Shown here piece by piece: positions 51,617-60,599 of a stretch of DNA of 64,000 bases. The notes beneath the pieces are model-generated. The model saw nothing but the letters and a program-made list of their open reading frames with translations, did not search any database and was not told the DNA's origin. Source of the DNA: Sulfopaludibacter sp035606355 (GTDB taxonomy: Bacteria > Acidobacteriota > Terriglobia > Bryobacterales > Bryobacteraceae); NCBI GenBank assembly GCA_035606355.1, contig DATNFO010000074.1, positions 1-64,000 on the forward strand, in the 5' to 3' direction. How positions within the stretch are numbered: position 1 is the first letter of the stretch; every line of letters begins with the position of its first letter. The translations under genes were made by a program, and so were the position numbers.

Positions 51617-52482
51617 AACTCAAACTCGGCATTCCCAAAGGCTCGCTCGAGAACGCCACCATCGATCTCTTTCGCCGCGCGGGCTTCAACATCTCCACCT
51701 CCAGTCGCTCTTATTTCCCTTCCATCGACGATCCCGAAATCGAGTGCATGCTGATTCGCGCGCAGGAAATGGCGCGTTACGTGGAAGACGGCATCCTCGA
51801 CGCCGGACTCACGGGCCTCGATTGGATCGCCGAAAACGAGGCCGACGTCGTGGCCGTCGCGGACCTCATCTACGCCAAGCAGAGCTTCGGCAAAGTGCGC
51901 TGGGTTCTCGCCGTTCCCGAAGCCGGCGACATACGTTCCGTCAAAGATCTCCAAGGGAAGATCATCGCCACCGAGCTGGTGCAGACCACAAAGCGCTACC
52001 TCGCATCGCACGGTGTCACCGCCAAGGTGGAGTTCAGTTGGGGCGCTACCGAAGTGAAGCCGCCGGTGCTCGCCGATGCCATCGTCGAAGTCACCGAGAC
52101 CGGCAACTCGCTGCGCGCCAACAAGCTGAAAATCATCGATACCGTTCTCGAATCCAACACGCAGCTCATCGCCAACAAGCAAGCGTGGGAAGACGCGCAG
52201 AAACGCCAGAAGCTCGGCGACATCAAGATGCTGCTGGAAGGCGCGATCAATGCGCTCGGCAAGGTTGGCCTGATGTTGAACGTGCATAAGAAGGACCTCG
52301 ACGCCGTGCTCGCCGTGCTGCCCGCGCTCAAGCGGCCCACCATCTCCACGCTCAGCGATGAAGAGTGGCTGGCCGTCAACACCATCCTCGACGAATCCAC
52401 CGTCCGCAACATCATCCCGCGATTGAAGGAAGCGGGAGGGCAGGGAATTGTCGAATACCCGTTGAACAAAATCGTCCTGTGA
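51613..52482 (+). CDS. hisG: ATP phosphoribosyltransferase, long form
   Basis: A 289-aa HisG that condenses ATP and PRPP in the first step. The length and the C-terminal region (GLMLNVHKKDLDAVLAVLPA, the ACT-like regulatory domain) show the long form that works without HisZ. Catalytic-domain landmarks are KLGIPKGSLENATIDLF and EVTETGNSLRANKLKIID. It starts at GTG overlapping the hisI TGA (GTGA). Confidence 0.96.
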   Translation: MKLKLGIPKGSLENATIDLFRRAGFNISTSSRSYFPSIDDPEIECMLIRAQEMARYVEDGILDAGLTGLDWIAENEADVVAVADLIYAKQSFGKVRWVLAVPEAGDIRSVKDLQGKIIATELVQTTKRYLASHGVTAKVEFSWGATEVKPPVLADAIVEVTETGNSLRANKLKIIDTVLESNTQLIANKQAWEDAQKRQKLGDIKMLLEGAINALGKVGLMLNVHKKDLDAVLAVLPALKRPTISTLSDEEWLAVNTILDESTVRNIIPRLKEAGGQGIVEYPLNKIVL

Positions 52483-53720
52483 TCCGCATTCTCGAATCCC
52501 GGCAAATCGGCCGCCTGCTGGCGCGCAAGGCGGCGCGTTTCGAAGAGGCTGAGGCCGTCGTGCGCCCGATTCTCGACGCCGTCCGCGAGCGCGGCGACAA
52601 AGCCCTGATGGAGTACGCGCGCCAGTTCGATAAGCTCGAACGCAAAAGTGTGCGCGTGCCCGCCGCCGAGCTCACGCACGCGCGATCCGCGCTCTCGCCC
52701 GAATTTCGTGGCGCCGTCGAAACGGCATCCGCCAATATCCGCGACTACGCGCAGCGGCAGATGCCGCGCGAATGGTCGCGCACCGTGCGCGGAGTTACGC
52801 TCGGGCAAGTCGTGCGGCCGCTCGATACCATCGCCGCCTATGTCCCCGCCGGTCGTTATCCGCTGCCCTCGACCGTAATGATGACCGTCATTCCGGCGCA
52901 GGTTGCCGGCGTGCCGAACATTTGCATCGCGTGTCCGAAACCCGTGCCGGAAGTTTTCGGCACAGCGTCGATTCTGGGCGTCGGCAACGTGTTTCAGATG
53001 GGCGGAGCGCAGGCCATCGCGGCCTTCGCCTTCGGAACCCGCATGGTGCCGCGCGCCGACCGCATTGTCGGACCCGGCAACATCTACGTCGCCGCAGCGA
53101 AGAAACTGCTGGCAGGCGAGGTCGGCATCGACTTCATCGCCGGACCCACGGAGATTCTGATCATCGCCGCCGAAGGCGATCCGCGCCACTTCGCCGCGGA
53201 CATGCTCGCGCAGGCGGAGCACGATACCGATGCCTCGGCTGTGCTGCTCACCACCTCCAAGCGTCTTGCGAACGCAGTCGCCCGCGAAGTGGATCGCCAA
53301 CTCGCTGTGCTGCCAACGGCGAAAGTGGCGGCGCAATCGATCGCGCGCAATTCCGCCATCGTGCTGGTGCGCTCGCTCGAAGAAGCCGTCGATCTTTCCA
53401 ACCGCTTCGCACCGGAGCACCTGAGCATCCCCGATGCATCGCTGCTCCCGGGCATAAGGCATGCGGGCAGCGTGTTCATCGGGCCGTACAGTCCCGAAGC
53501 CGCGGGCGATTACGCGTCAGGCCCGAATCACGTGCTACCCACCAGCGGCGCAGCGCGGCAGCGCGGCGGTCTTTCCGTCGCGGATTACCTCAAAACAATC
53601 AGCGTGCAGCAACTCGATGCGGCCGCGCTCAAGAAACTCGCGCCTGCCATCACAACACTCGCCCGCGCTGAAGGCCTCGAAGCTCACGCCCGTTCCGTGG
53701 AGGTCCGCACCCGCTCATGA
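52479..53720 (+). CDS. hisD: Histidinol dehydrogenase
   Basis: A 413-aa enzyme oxidising histidinol to histidine in two NAD-dependent steps. Landmarks are AYVPAGRYPLPSTVMMTVIP, RIVGPGNIYVAAAKKLL, the zinc/catalytic AGPTEILIIA and LAQAEHDTDASAVLL, FAPEHLSI and GDYASGPNHVLPTSGAAR. GTG 52479 overlaps the hisG TGA (GTGA); upstream in-frame sequence lies inside hisG. Confidence 0.97.
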   Translation: MIRILESRQIGRLLARKAARFEEAEAVVRPILDAVRERGDKALMEYARQFDKLERKSVRVPAAELTHARSALSPEFRGAVETASANIRDYAQRQMPREWSRTVRGVTLGQVVRPLDTIAAYVPAGRYPLPSTVMMTVIPAQVAGVPNICIACPKPVPEVFGTASILGVGNVFQMGGAQAIAAFAFGTRMVPRADRIVGPGNIYVAAAKKLLAGEVGIDFIAGPTEILIIAAEGDPRHFAADMLAQAEHDTDASAVLLTTSKRLANAVAREVDRQLAVLPTAKVAAQSIARNSAIVLVRSLEEAVDLSNRFAPEHLSIPDASLLPGIRHAGSVFIGPYSPEAAGDYASGPNHVLPTSGAARQRGGLSVADYLKTISVQQLDAAALKKLAPAITTLARAEGLEAHARSVEVRTRS

Positions 53721-54802
53721 AGTCCGCCCAACCCAAGCTTCCGAAAGGCGCAATTCGTCCGCGACCCGCGGTCATCTCCATGGCGCCCTACTCACCGCCC
53801 ACTGCCGGACGCCTCGATAAGCTCCGGCTGGATTTCAACGAGAACACCGTCGGTGCTTCGCCCGCCGTGGTCGCGGCGCTCAAAAGCGGAATCGAAGCCG
53901 GCCATCTCGCGGTGTATCCCGAGTACGGGGACGCGCGCGAAGAGGTGGCTCGCTATTTCAGAGTGCAGCCCGATGAGTTCGTCTTCACCAATGGCACCGA
54001 CGAAGCCATACAGGTGTTCCTGAACACGTACGTCGACGACGGCCAGGAGGTCGTGGTCCTCAAGCCTTCGTACGCCATGTACCGTTTCTACGCGGAAGTT
54101 GCAGGCGCGAAGATCAAAGAGGTGCCGTACGCGCAGCCCGGCCTGGAGTTCCCGCTGCAGGAAGTGCTGGACGCTATTACGCCCGATACGCGCGCGGTCC
54201 TCTTCGCCAATCCGAACAACCCGACCGGAACGGGCATCAGCCTGCTGGGCATTGAGCGTATTTTGCACAAGGCGAAGAAAGCCGTGGTGCTGGTGGACGA
54301 AGCGTATTACGAGTTCGCTGGAGTCACCGCGCTCACCGAAATCGAGCGCGTGCCGAACCTGTTCGTCTGCCGCACCTTTTCCAAAGTCTTCGGCATGGCG
54401 GCGATGCGCGTCGGCTGCCTCTTCTCGCACGCGGCGAACATTCACTACCTGCACAAAGCGCAATCCCCGTATAGTGTAAACGCGCTCGCTGTGATGGCCG
54501 CGCGAGCCGCGGTGAGCGACACTGGCTACGTGGAGCAGTATGTCGCCGAAGTCCTCGCCGCGCGCGAACTTCTCTGCATTGGTCTGGAGAAGCTCGGCAT
54601 TCCATACATTCCCAGCTCCGCAAATTTCGTCCTGACTAACATGGGAGCGCGAGCCATCGCCATCCGCGACGCACTCCGTTCCCGGTCCATTTTGGTCCGC
54701 GAGCGAACTTACGAAATTCCGGGGCACGTCCGAATCACGGTCGGCACGCGCCAGCAGACCAGAGAGCTCCTCGCTGCGTTGGAGGAACTCTGGCAAGCGT
54801 AG
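53717..54802 (+). CDS. hisC: Histidinol-phosphate aminotransferase
   Basis: A 361-aa PLP enzyme, fold type I. RLDFNENTVGASPAVVAAL is the typical N-terminus, ANPNNPTGTGIS binds substrate, VVLVDEAYYEF holds the PLP Asp/Tyr, and FVCRTFSKVFGMAAMRVG holds the Schiff-base Lys. ATG overlaps the hisD TGA. Confidence 0.95.
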   Translation: MKSAQPKLPKGAIRPRPAVISMAPYSPPTAGRLDKLRLDFNENTVGASPAVVAALKSGIEAGHLAVYPEYGDAREEVARYFRVQPDEFVFTNGTDEAIQVFLNTYVDDGQEVVVLKPSYAMYRFYAEVAGAKIKEVPYAQPGLEFPLQEVLDAITPDTRAVLFANPNNPTGTGISLLGIERILHKAKKAVVLVDEAYYEFAGVTALTEIERVPNLFVCRTFSKVFGMAAMRVGCLFSHAANIHYLHKAQSPYSVNALAVMAARAAVSDTGYVEQYVAEVLAARELLCIGLEKLGIPYIPSSANFVLTNMGARAIAIRDALRSRSILVRERTYEIPGHVRITVGTRQQTRELLAALEELWQA

Positions 54803-54861
54803 AGGCTCGGCCGGCGCCCTTCGCGCTTGCACCGGCGCCCCCGAACATCCGAAAATGAGAG

Positions 54862-55539
54862 TTGAAGCCATTATTAGTGTTCGATATGGATGGAGTCCTG
54901 GTGGACGTTACGGACTCCTACCGCGAGACCATCGCCCAAACCGTGGAGCACTTCACGGGCGCGCGCATTTCCGCCGAAGCCATTCAGCAGTACAAGAACG
55001 AAGGCGGCTGGAATGACGATTGGCAGCTCTCGCATCACATCGTCAGCGCGGCGGGCGTGCAGGCGCCGTTCGAAGAAGTCAAAGCCCATTTCCAGCAGAT
55101 CTTTCACGGGGCAGGAGAAGACGGTTTGATGCTGCGCGAACGCTGGATGGCGCGCCCCGGCGCTCTGGAAAAACTCGCTGACCGTTTTCGCTTCGCGCTG
55201 TTCACCGGGCGTCCGAAATGGGAAGCTGAGCTCACACTCAAGCGCTTCGCTCCGGAGATTGTTTTCGACCCCGTCGTGGGTATGGACGAAGTTACCAACC
55301 ACAAGCCGCACCCCGAAGGGCTCCTCGGAATCCTGAAGCACAACTGCGATTGCCAGGTGTTCTATATCGGCGATACCGTCGACGACGCGCGCTGCGCCTC
55401 TGCCGCGAAAGTGCCGTTTATCGGCATCGCGGCGCCATCGAACCCGCTGTATCTCGACCTGGTGTTCCTCTTTCAGGAACAGAAGGCCTATGCCATTGTG
55501 GACGACATCAATTATCTGGAAGAGGTCTTCGCCGAATGA
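54862..55539 (+). CDS. HAD phosphatase, candidate histidinol-phosphate phosphatase (TIGR01548-like)
   Basis: A 225-aa HAD-IA hydrolase from TTG 54862: LLVFDMDGVLVDVTDSY (motif I), FALFTGRPKWEAEL (motif II), NHKPHPEG with VFYIGDTVDDARCAS (motifs III/IV), and a helical cap (residues 17-95). It resembles the TIGR01548 clade, whose members are linked to IGP dehydratase. It sits between hisC and hisB with ATGA overlap into hisB, and no other histidinol-phosphatase is in the operon, so that role is likely by context. Substrate untested. Confidence 0.85.
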   Translation: MKPLLVFDMDGVLVDVTDSYRETIAQTVEHFTGARISAEAIQQYKNEGGWNDDWQLSHHIVSAAGVQAPFEEVKAHFQQIFHGAGEDGLMLRERWMARPGALEKLADRFRFALFTGRPKWEAELTLKRFAPEIVFDPVVGMDEVTNHKPHPEGLLGILKHNCDCQVFYIGDTVDDARCASAAKVPFIGIAAPSNPLYLDLVFLFQEQKAYAIVDDINYLEEVFAE

Positions 55540-56123
55540 GAACCGCCAGGCTGCAGCGTGACACGAAAGAAACCCGCATCGGCGGCAGCGTCAAAATCGA
55601 AGGCCGCGGGCAATATGACGTTCACACCGGCATTCGGTTTTTCGATCACATGCTTGAGTTGTTCGCGAAACATGGAGGCTTCGATCTTACTCTGAAGGCC
55701 GATGGCGATCTCGATGTGGACCAGCACCACACCGTCGAAGACGTGGGCATCGTGCTGGGGCAGTTGTTCTCCAAGGCGCTCGGCAATCGCAAGGGGATCA
55801 ACCGCGCCGGCTACTTCGTGCTGCCGATGGATGAGACGCTGGCCGTTGTCGCGGTGGATCTCGGCGGCCGTCCGGCGCTCGTCTATAAAGACAAAGTCAA
55901 AGTAGTAAAAGTGGGCGACTTACAGGTCGAGTTAGTCGAAGATTTCTTCGGCGGCTTCGTCAATCACGCTGGAGCCAACTTACACGCTAAGGTGCTGTAC
56001 GGCCGCAGCAGTCATCACAAAATCGAAGCGATCTTCAAGTGTTTCGCGCGAGCGATGAAGTACGCCTGCTCGGTCGACCCTCAATTGAAAGACGAACTCC
56101 CCTCAACGAAGGGCCTCTTATGA
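55536..56123 (+). CDS. hisB: Imidazoleglycerol-phosphate dehydratase
   Basis: A 195-aa monofunctional HisB. Manganese-binding motifs are FFDHMLELFAKHGGFDL, DQHHTVEDVGI and NHAGANLHAKVLYGRSSHHK followed by IEAIFK. It lacks the N-terminal phosphatase domain of enterobacterial HisB, in keeping with the separate HAD gene upstream. The start is ATG 55536. Confidence 0.97.
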   Translation: MRTARLQRDTKETRIGGSVKIEGRGQYDVHTGIRFFDHMLELFAKHGGFDLTLKADGDLDVDQHHTVEDVGIVLGQLFSKALGNRKGINRAGYFVLPMDETLAVVAVDLGGRPALVYKDKVKVVKVGDLQVELVEDFFGGFVNHAGANLHAKVLYGRSSHHKIEAIFKCFARAMKYACSVDPQLKDELPSTKGLL

Positions 56124-56719
56124 TCGCTATCTTCGATTACGGGGCAGGGAACTTGCAATCCGTCCAGAATACGCTCGCCGAAATCGGAACGGAGTACACG
56201 CTGGTGCGCGATGCCGCCGGGCTGGAGGCAGCGGCCACCATCATCCTCCCGGGCGTCGGGCACTTCGGCCAGATGATGCGCGCGCTCGACGCGCTCAATG
56301 TCCGCGAGACGCTGATCAGGCGCATTCAGGCCGGTGTCCCTTTTCTGGGAATTTGCCTCGGGATGCAGGCGCTTTTCGAGACGAGCGAAGAAGCCCCTGA
56401 AGTGCGCGGCCTCGGCATCTTCCCCGGCGCGGTACGGCGCTTTCCGGAGCATGCGCGCGTGCCGCACATGGGCTGGAACCAACTCGACCCGCGTCCCGGA
56501 TCCCGCCTCCTTCGGAATCTGCCGGAGCATCCGTTCGTCTACTTCGCGCACAGCTATTACGTGCCGCAAAACGAACGGGCCGCCGCACTCTGCACCTATG
56601 AGCTGCCCTACACGGCCGCACTCGAATCCGATACCGTGTGCGGAGTACAGTTCCACCCCGAAAAGAGCGGTCCCACCGGGCTGCGCATTGTGCAGAATTT
56701 CCTGGAGCAGGCGTGTTAG
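56120..56719 (+). CDS. hisH: Imidazole glycerol phosphate synthase, glutaminase subunit
   Basis: A 199-aa class I glutamine amidotransferase: FDYGAGNLQSVQNTL, nucleophile Cys in FLGICLGMQALFE, and His/Glu in CGVQFHPEKSG. It supplies ammonia to HisF. ATG overlaps the hisB TGA. Confidence 0.97.
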   Translation: MIAIFDYGAGNLQSVQNTLAEIGTEYTLVRDAAGLEAAATIILPGVGHFGQMMRALDALNVRETLIRRIQAGVPFLGICLGMQALFETSEEAPEVRGLGIFPGAVRRFPEHARVPHMGWNQLDPRPGSRLLRNLPEHPFVYFAHSYYVPQNERAAALCTYELPYTAALESDTVCGVQFHPEKSGPTGLRIVQNFLEQAC

Positions 56720-57471
56720 CCAAGCGCATCATTCCCTGTCTGGACGTTACCGGCGGCCGCGTGGTGAAGGGCGTGAACTTCGTCAACTTGCGCGATGCCG
56801 GCGATCCCGTGGAACTTGCCGGCCGTTACAATCGCGACGGTGCGGACGAGCTCGTATTCCTGGACATCACGGCGTCGAGCGACGCCCGTGACATCATGGC
56901 CGGGGTCGTAGCCCGCACCGCGCGAAAGGTGTTTATCCCGCTTGCGGTCGGAGGAGGCATCCGATCCATTGCCGACGCGCGCCGCATTCTGATGTCGGGC
57001 GCCGACAAGGTTTCCGTCAACACCGCCGCTGTGCGCCGCCCTGAGCTCATAACGGAATTGAGCAACGAATTCGGAGCGCAGGCGGTGGTGCTGGCGATCG
57101 ACGCGCGACGTCACGCCCCCGGCGAGTGGCACGTGTATACGAGAGGCGGTCGCGACGATGAAGGCATCGATGCCATCGAATGGGCAGCGCGCGGTGAAGC
57201 GTTGGGGGCAGGTGAAATCCTGCTTACGAGCATGGATACCGATGGCGTCCAGGATGGCTTCGATTGTCCGCTGACGGCGGCCGTTTCACGAGCCACCAAA
57301 ATCCCGATCATCGCCAGTGGAGGCGCGGGCACCCCCGAACATTTCATTCGCGTGCTGACCGAAGGCTGCGCCGACGCCGCGCTGGCCGCCAGCATTTTCC
57401 ATTACGGAACCTACCGCGTGGATCAGCTCAAGGAAGAGCTCGACAAGCGTGGCATTCCGGTCCGAACATAA
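56713..57471 (+). CDS. hisF: Imidazole glycerol phosphate synthase, cyclase subunit
   Basis: A 252-aa TIM barrel. IIPCLDVTGGRVVKGVNF carries the first catalytic Asp, ELVFLDITAS and VGGGIRS bind phosphate, and TSMDTDGVQDGFD carries the second Asp. GTG 56713 overlaps hisH by 7 bases. Confidence 0.97.
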   Translation: MLAKRIIPCLDVTGGRVVKGVNFVNLRDAGDPVELAGRYNRDGADELVFLDITASSDARDIMAGVVARTARKVFIPLAVGGGIRSIADARRILMSGADKVSVNTAAVRRPELITELSNEFGAQAVVLAIDARRHAPGEWHVYTRGGRDDEGIDAIEWAARGEALGAGEILLTSMDTDGVQDGFDCPLTAAVSRATKIPIIASGGAGTPEHFIRVLTEGCADAALAASIFHYGTYRVDQLKEELDKRGIPVRT

Positions 57472-57474
57472 TTC

Positions 57475-58167
57475 ATGATTTTCCCCTGTATCGATCTGAT
57501 GGACGGCAAAGTCGTCCAATTAGTGCAAGGCCGCGAGAAGGCGCTCGAAGCGGATTCGCCGGAGGAGATGCTGCGCAAGTTCGCCGCCTTTCCCGAAATT
57601 CAAGTGATCGACCTGGATGCGGCTATGGGCCGCGGTTCGAATGACGATCTGGTAGCGTGGCTCGCCGCGCACGCCACAATCCGGGCCGGAGGCGGAGTGC
57701 GCACGGTGGAAAGAGCGAAAGCGCTGGTCGCGCAGGGCGCACATAAAGTGATTGTGGGGACGAGCGCCTTCACAAAAACCGGAGTCAACGCGCCGCTCTT
57801 GGACGCAATGCGGGAAGCGGTAGGCAAAGACCGCCTGATCGTCGCGCTGGATTCCAAGGAAGGCAAGGTAGTGGTCAAAGGGTGGACGGAATCGACTGAC
57901 TTTACCGCCGCCGAGGTCCTCCACTTACTCGAACCTTATTGCGGCGGATTTCTTTGCACCTATGTCGACAAAGAAGGAATGATGCAGGGAACGGACCTGA
58001 GCTGGTTCCGCCAACTGAGAGCCGCCACAGACCTGGAAATAACCGCCGCCGGAGGAATCACCACCCTAGACGACGTGAAAGCTCTGCAAGCCATGAACAT
58101 CAACCCAGCCCTGGGAATGGCGATTTATACCGGCCGAATCAAACTGGAAGATCTAACTAGCCTGTAA
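57475..58167 (+). CDS. hisA: ProFAR isomerase, divergent (eukaryote-like) HisA
   Basis: A 230-aa TIM barrel, 3 bp after hisF. FPCIDLMDGKVVQLVQG and LIVALDSKEGKVVVKGWTES carry the two Asp. Several blocks differ from ordinary bacterial HisA (for example IDLDAAMGRGSNDDLV, and GFLCTYVDKEGMMQGTDLSW) and look closer to the plant/fungal HIS6 form. Position at the end of the his operon fits the function. Confidence 0.9.
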   Translation: MIFPCIDLMDGKVVQLVQGREKALEADSPEEMLRKFAAFPEIQVIDLDAAMGRGSNDDLVAWLAAHATIRAGGGVRTVERAKALVAQGAHKVIVGTSAFTKTGVNAPLLDAMREAVGKDRLIVALDSKEGKVVVKGWTESTDFTAAEVLHLLEPYCGGFLCTYVDKEGMMQGTDLSWFRQLRAATDLEITAAGGITTLDDVKALQAMNINPALGMAIYTGRIKLEDLTSL

Positions 58168-58178
58168 CATCGCAAGTT

Positions 58179-58225
58179 CACCACAGAGGCGCAGAGATCT
58201 CTCGGCGTTCTCTGCGTCTCTGGTG
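58179..58225. terminator. CACAGAG-family fold-back repeat between convergent genes
   Basis: CACCACAGAGGCGCAGAGA (58179-58197) pairs with TCTCTGCGTCTCTGGTG (58209-58225) with one mismatch and a 2-base bulge. It lies between the end of hisA and the end of the ABC exporter gene. It can act as a bidirectional stop and belongs to the same repeat family as 7038-7080 and 10614-10657. Confidence 0.55.
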
Positions 58226-58250
58226 ACCTCGCCATGCTCCGCCGCCCGGA

Positions 58251-59984
58251 CTAAATAGCCTCCAACTCGGCTTCCAGCATCTGTTTCCTGCTCAGGTCCG
58301 CATAGTAGCCGCCCGCGGCCATCAACTCTGCGTGCGTCCCCTGCTCGACGATTCGACCGTGATCCAGCACTACGATCCAGTCCGCCTGCCGCACGGTCGA
58401 GACGCGATGCGAAATCAGAATCACCGTGCGTCCTCGCATCACCTCCGCCAGATGAGTGAGAATGCGTTCTTCGGTCAGCGTGTCGACACTCGACAACGCG
58501 TCATCCAAAATCAGGATTCGCGGGTCTCGCAGGATCGCCCGCGCAATCGCCGTACGCTGCTTCTGGCCGCCGGAGAGCGTGATCCCGCGTTCTCCGACCA
58601 TCGTCTCGTATCCCGCCGGGAAGCCTTCGATATCTCCCGCGAGACCCGCGATTTCGGCCGCGCGCCGGATCTGTTCCATGCCGGCGCCAGCTACGCCGAA
58701 CGCGATGTTCCCTGCTACCGTCGCGCTGAATAGAAACGTCTCCTGCGGCACGAAGCCGATCAGGCGGCGCACCTCTTCCGGGTCCGCGCTCCGCAGGTCC
58801 ACGCCGTCGATCGCAACCACGCCTTCCGACGGATCGAACAGGCGCGGCACCAGGTTCGCCAGCGTGCTTTTGCCGCTGCCGGTGTGTCCTACGACTGCCA
58901 CGGTCGCGCCCGCCGGAATCCGCAGATCAATGCCGTTCAGTACTGGACCGCTCCCGTAATCCACGGTCACGCCACGGAACTCGATCTCACCGCGAGCATT
59001 CGCCACGGCAACCGGGTTCTGAGGCGCGGCGATCGCCGGCTGCTCGTAGAGAATCTGGTTAATGCGGCTGAGCGAGGCGCTTCCGCGCTGCATCAGGTTC
59101 ACCACCCAACCGAGCGCGATCATCGGCCACACCAGCATCCCCATGTAGGTGTTGAACATGACGAAGCTGCCGAGCGAAATACGCCCGCGCAGCACGTCGT
59201 GGCCGCCGATCCACAGCACCACCAGAAAAGTAAGGCCGATCAGCACTTCCAGCAGCGGTTGAAATACCCCCTGGATGCGTACCAGCCGGATATTCTGCGC
59301 GATGTATTCCTTGTTCAATTCCTCAAAGCGCCGCATCTCCGCGCGCTCCTGCACGAAGGCGCGAACCATGCGTACGCCGGAGAGATTCTCCTGCACGCGG
59401 CTGGAGATGTCGCTGAACATCGCTTGAATCGCTTCGAACCGCGAGTGAATCTGGCGGCCGAAGAGGATCACCGCGAGACTTACCGCGGGCGCGGGCAGCA
59501 GCGCGTAAAGCGCCAGCCGCCAGTCCACGCTCACCATGATCGCAATGGCCAGGATGAAGGTCAGGCTCGTTTCGGCACAGTACATCACACCGGGCCCCAG
59601 CATCATGCGAACGGCGTTCAGATCGTTCGTCGCGCGCGCCATAATATCGCCCGTGCGCGACCGCGCATAATATTCCGGGGATAATTTGACTAAGTGCGCG
59701 AATAAGTCATTGCGGAAGTCATATTCAATATCGCGGCTGATCCCTATGATGATCACGCGCATGAAATACTGAAACACGCCTTTGCAGAGAGCCAGCAGGA
59801 CCAGCCACACAGCGTACTGAACGAAGCGCGCGCCGTGCCGGGTCAACGCATCCACTGCGCGCCCGATCATCAGCGGCTGCACAGCCTGCGCCGCATCCTT
59901 CAGCACCAGGCACAACGCGCCCAACGCCATGCCCCGGCGATAGCGCCACAGATACTTGCGAACGGTCGCGAGTGATTTCCACAT
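58251..59984 (-). CDS. ABC exporter, fused permease and ATPase (MsbA/MDR-like)
   Basis: A 577-aa half-transporter. Six membrane helices occupy residues 15-310. The ATPase has Walker A VVGHTGSGKSTLANL, Q-loop FVPQETFLFS, signature LSGGQKQRTAIARAI, Walker B ILILDDALSSVD and an ISHRVSTV H-loop. It works as a dimer exporting lipids, peptides or drugs; substrate not deducible. Confidence 0.93.
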   Translation of the reverse strand: MWKSLATVRKYLWRYRRGMALGALCLVLKDAAQAVQPLMIGRAVDALTRHGARFVQYAVWLVLLALCKGVFQYFMRVIIIGISRDIEYDFRNDLFAHLVKLSPEYYARSRTGDIMARATNDLNAVRMMLGPGVMYCAETSLTFILAIAIMVSVDWRLALYALLPAPAVSLAVILFGRQIHSRFEAIQAMFSDISSRVQENLSGVRMVRAFVQERAEMRRFEELNKEYIAQNIRLVRIQGVFQPLLEVLIGLTFLVVLWIGGHDVLRGRISLGSFVMFNTYMGMLVWPMIALGWVVNLMQRGSASLSRINQILYEQPAIAAPQNPVAVANARGEIEFRGVTVDYGSGPVLNGIDLRIPAGATVAVVGHTGSGKSTLANLVPRLFDPSEGVVAIDGVDLRSADPEEVRRLIGFVPQETFLFSATVAGNIAFGVAGAGMEQIRRAAEIAGLAGDIEGFPAGYETMVGERGITLSGGQKQRTAIARAILRDPRILILDDALSSVDTLTEERILTHLAEVMRGRTVILISHRVSTVRQADWIVVLDHGRIVEQGTHAELMAAGGYYADLSRKQMLEAELEAI

Positions 59985-59987
59985 GCC

Positions 59988-60596
59988 CTACTTACCCAAT
60001 GCCGTGGCGATGGTTTTGCTCCACTCGAAGAAGACCGTCTTCTCGCCCTCACGGTTCTTCCACCATGCATCCGGAGTAAAGTATTGCGACCGCGCAGCAA
60101 CCGTGCGGAATGCCGGGCCCGCGCCGCGCTCGGTTGCGATATAGATGCGGCGCGCGCGGGCCGTATGATAGTCGCTGGTCACCAGCAGAAAGCTGCGGAC
60201 TCCCCGGCGGTGTAGTTCCGGAACAATCGCCGCGGCCTCTTCACGTGTCGACAACGTATCGTTCGGAAACGGGATAAACCACTCCCGCGGATAGCCGCGC
60301 TTGACTGCATATTCGATGGCCAGGTCGGATTCCGCGAAGCCGTAGAACCCGTGCGGGCCACTCACCAAGACCGCCGGCACGTATCCGGACTTCACCAGTT
60401 CCGCGGCCTTCTGGATGCGAAGTCCGCTATAGTCGCCCGCCAGCAGCACCGCGATGTCCGCCTTTTCGGGCTGCTCTGAATAAACGAGCGCATATCCCGC
60501 CGACGGCAGCCACCATCCGCGCGTAACAAATGCCAGCGCCGCCAGAACCAAAATTGCAACGAAAAAGGAGAAAAGAGGAGAACGCCGCCGCCCCAC
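59988..60596 (-). CDS. YdcF-like (DUF218) membrane-anchored protein
   Basis: A 202-aa protein with a single N-terminal helix (FSFFVAILVLAALAFVTRGW). The DUF218 fold is shown by IAVLLAGDYSGLRIQKAAEL, VLVSGPHGFYG, PNDTLSTREEAAAIVPELHR and LLVTSDYHTARARRIYIA. Members are linked to envelope polymer metabolism (SanA/ElyC type). GTG start, 3 bp after the next upstream gene. Confidence 0.88.
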   Translation of the reverse strand: MGRRRSPLFSFFVAILVLAALAFVTRGWWLPSAGYALVYSEQPEKADIAVLLAGDYSGLRIQKAAELVKSGYVPAVLVSGPHGFYGFAESDLAIEYAVKRGYPREWFIPFPNDTLSTREEAAAIVPELHRRGVRSFLLVTSDYHTARARRIYIATERGAGPAFRTVAARSQYFTPDAWWKNREGEKTVFFEWSKTIATALGK

Positions 60597-60599
60597 GAA

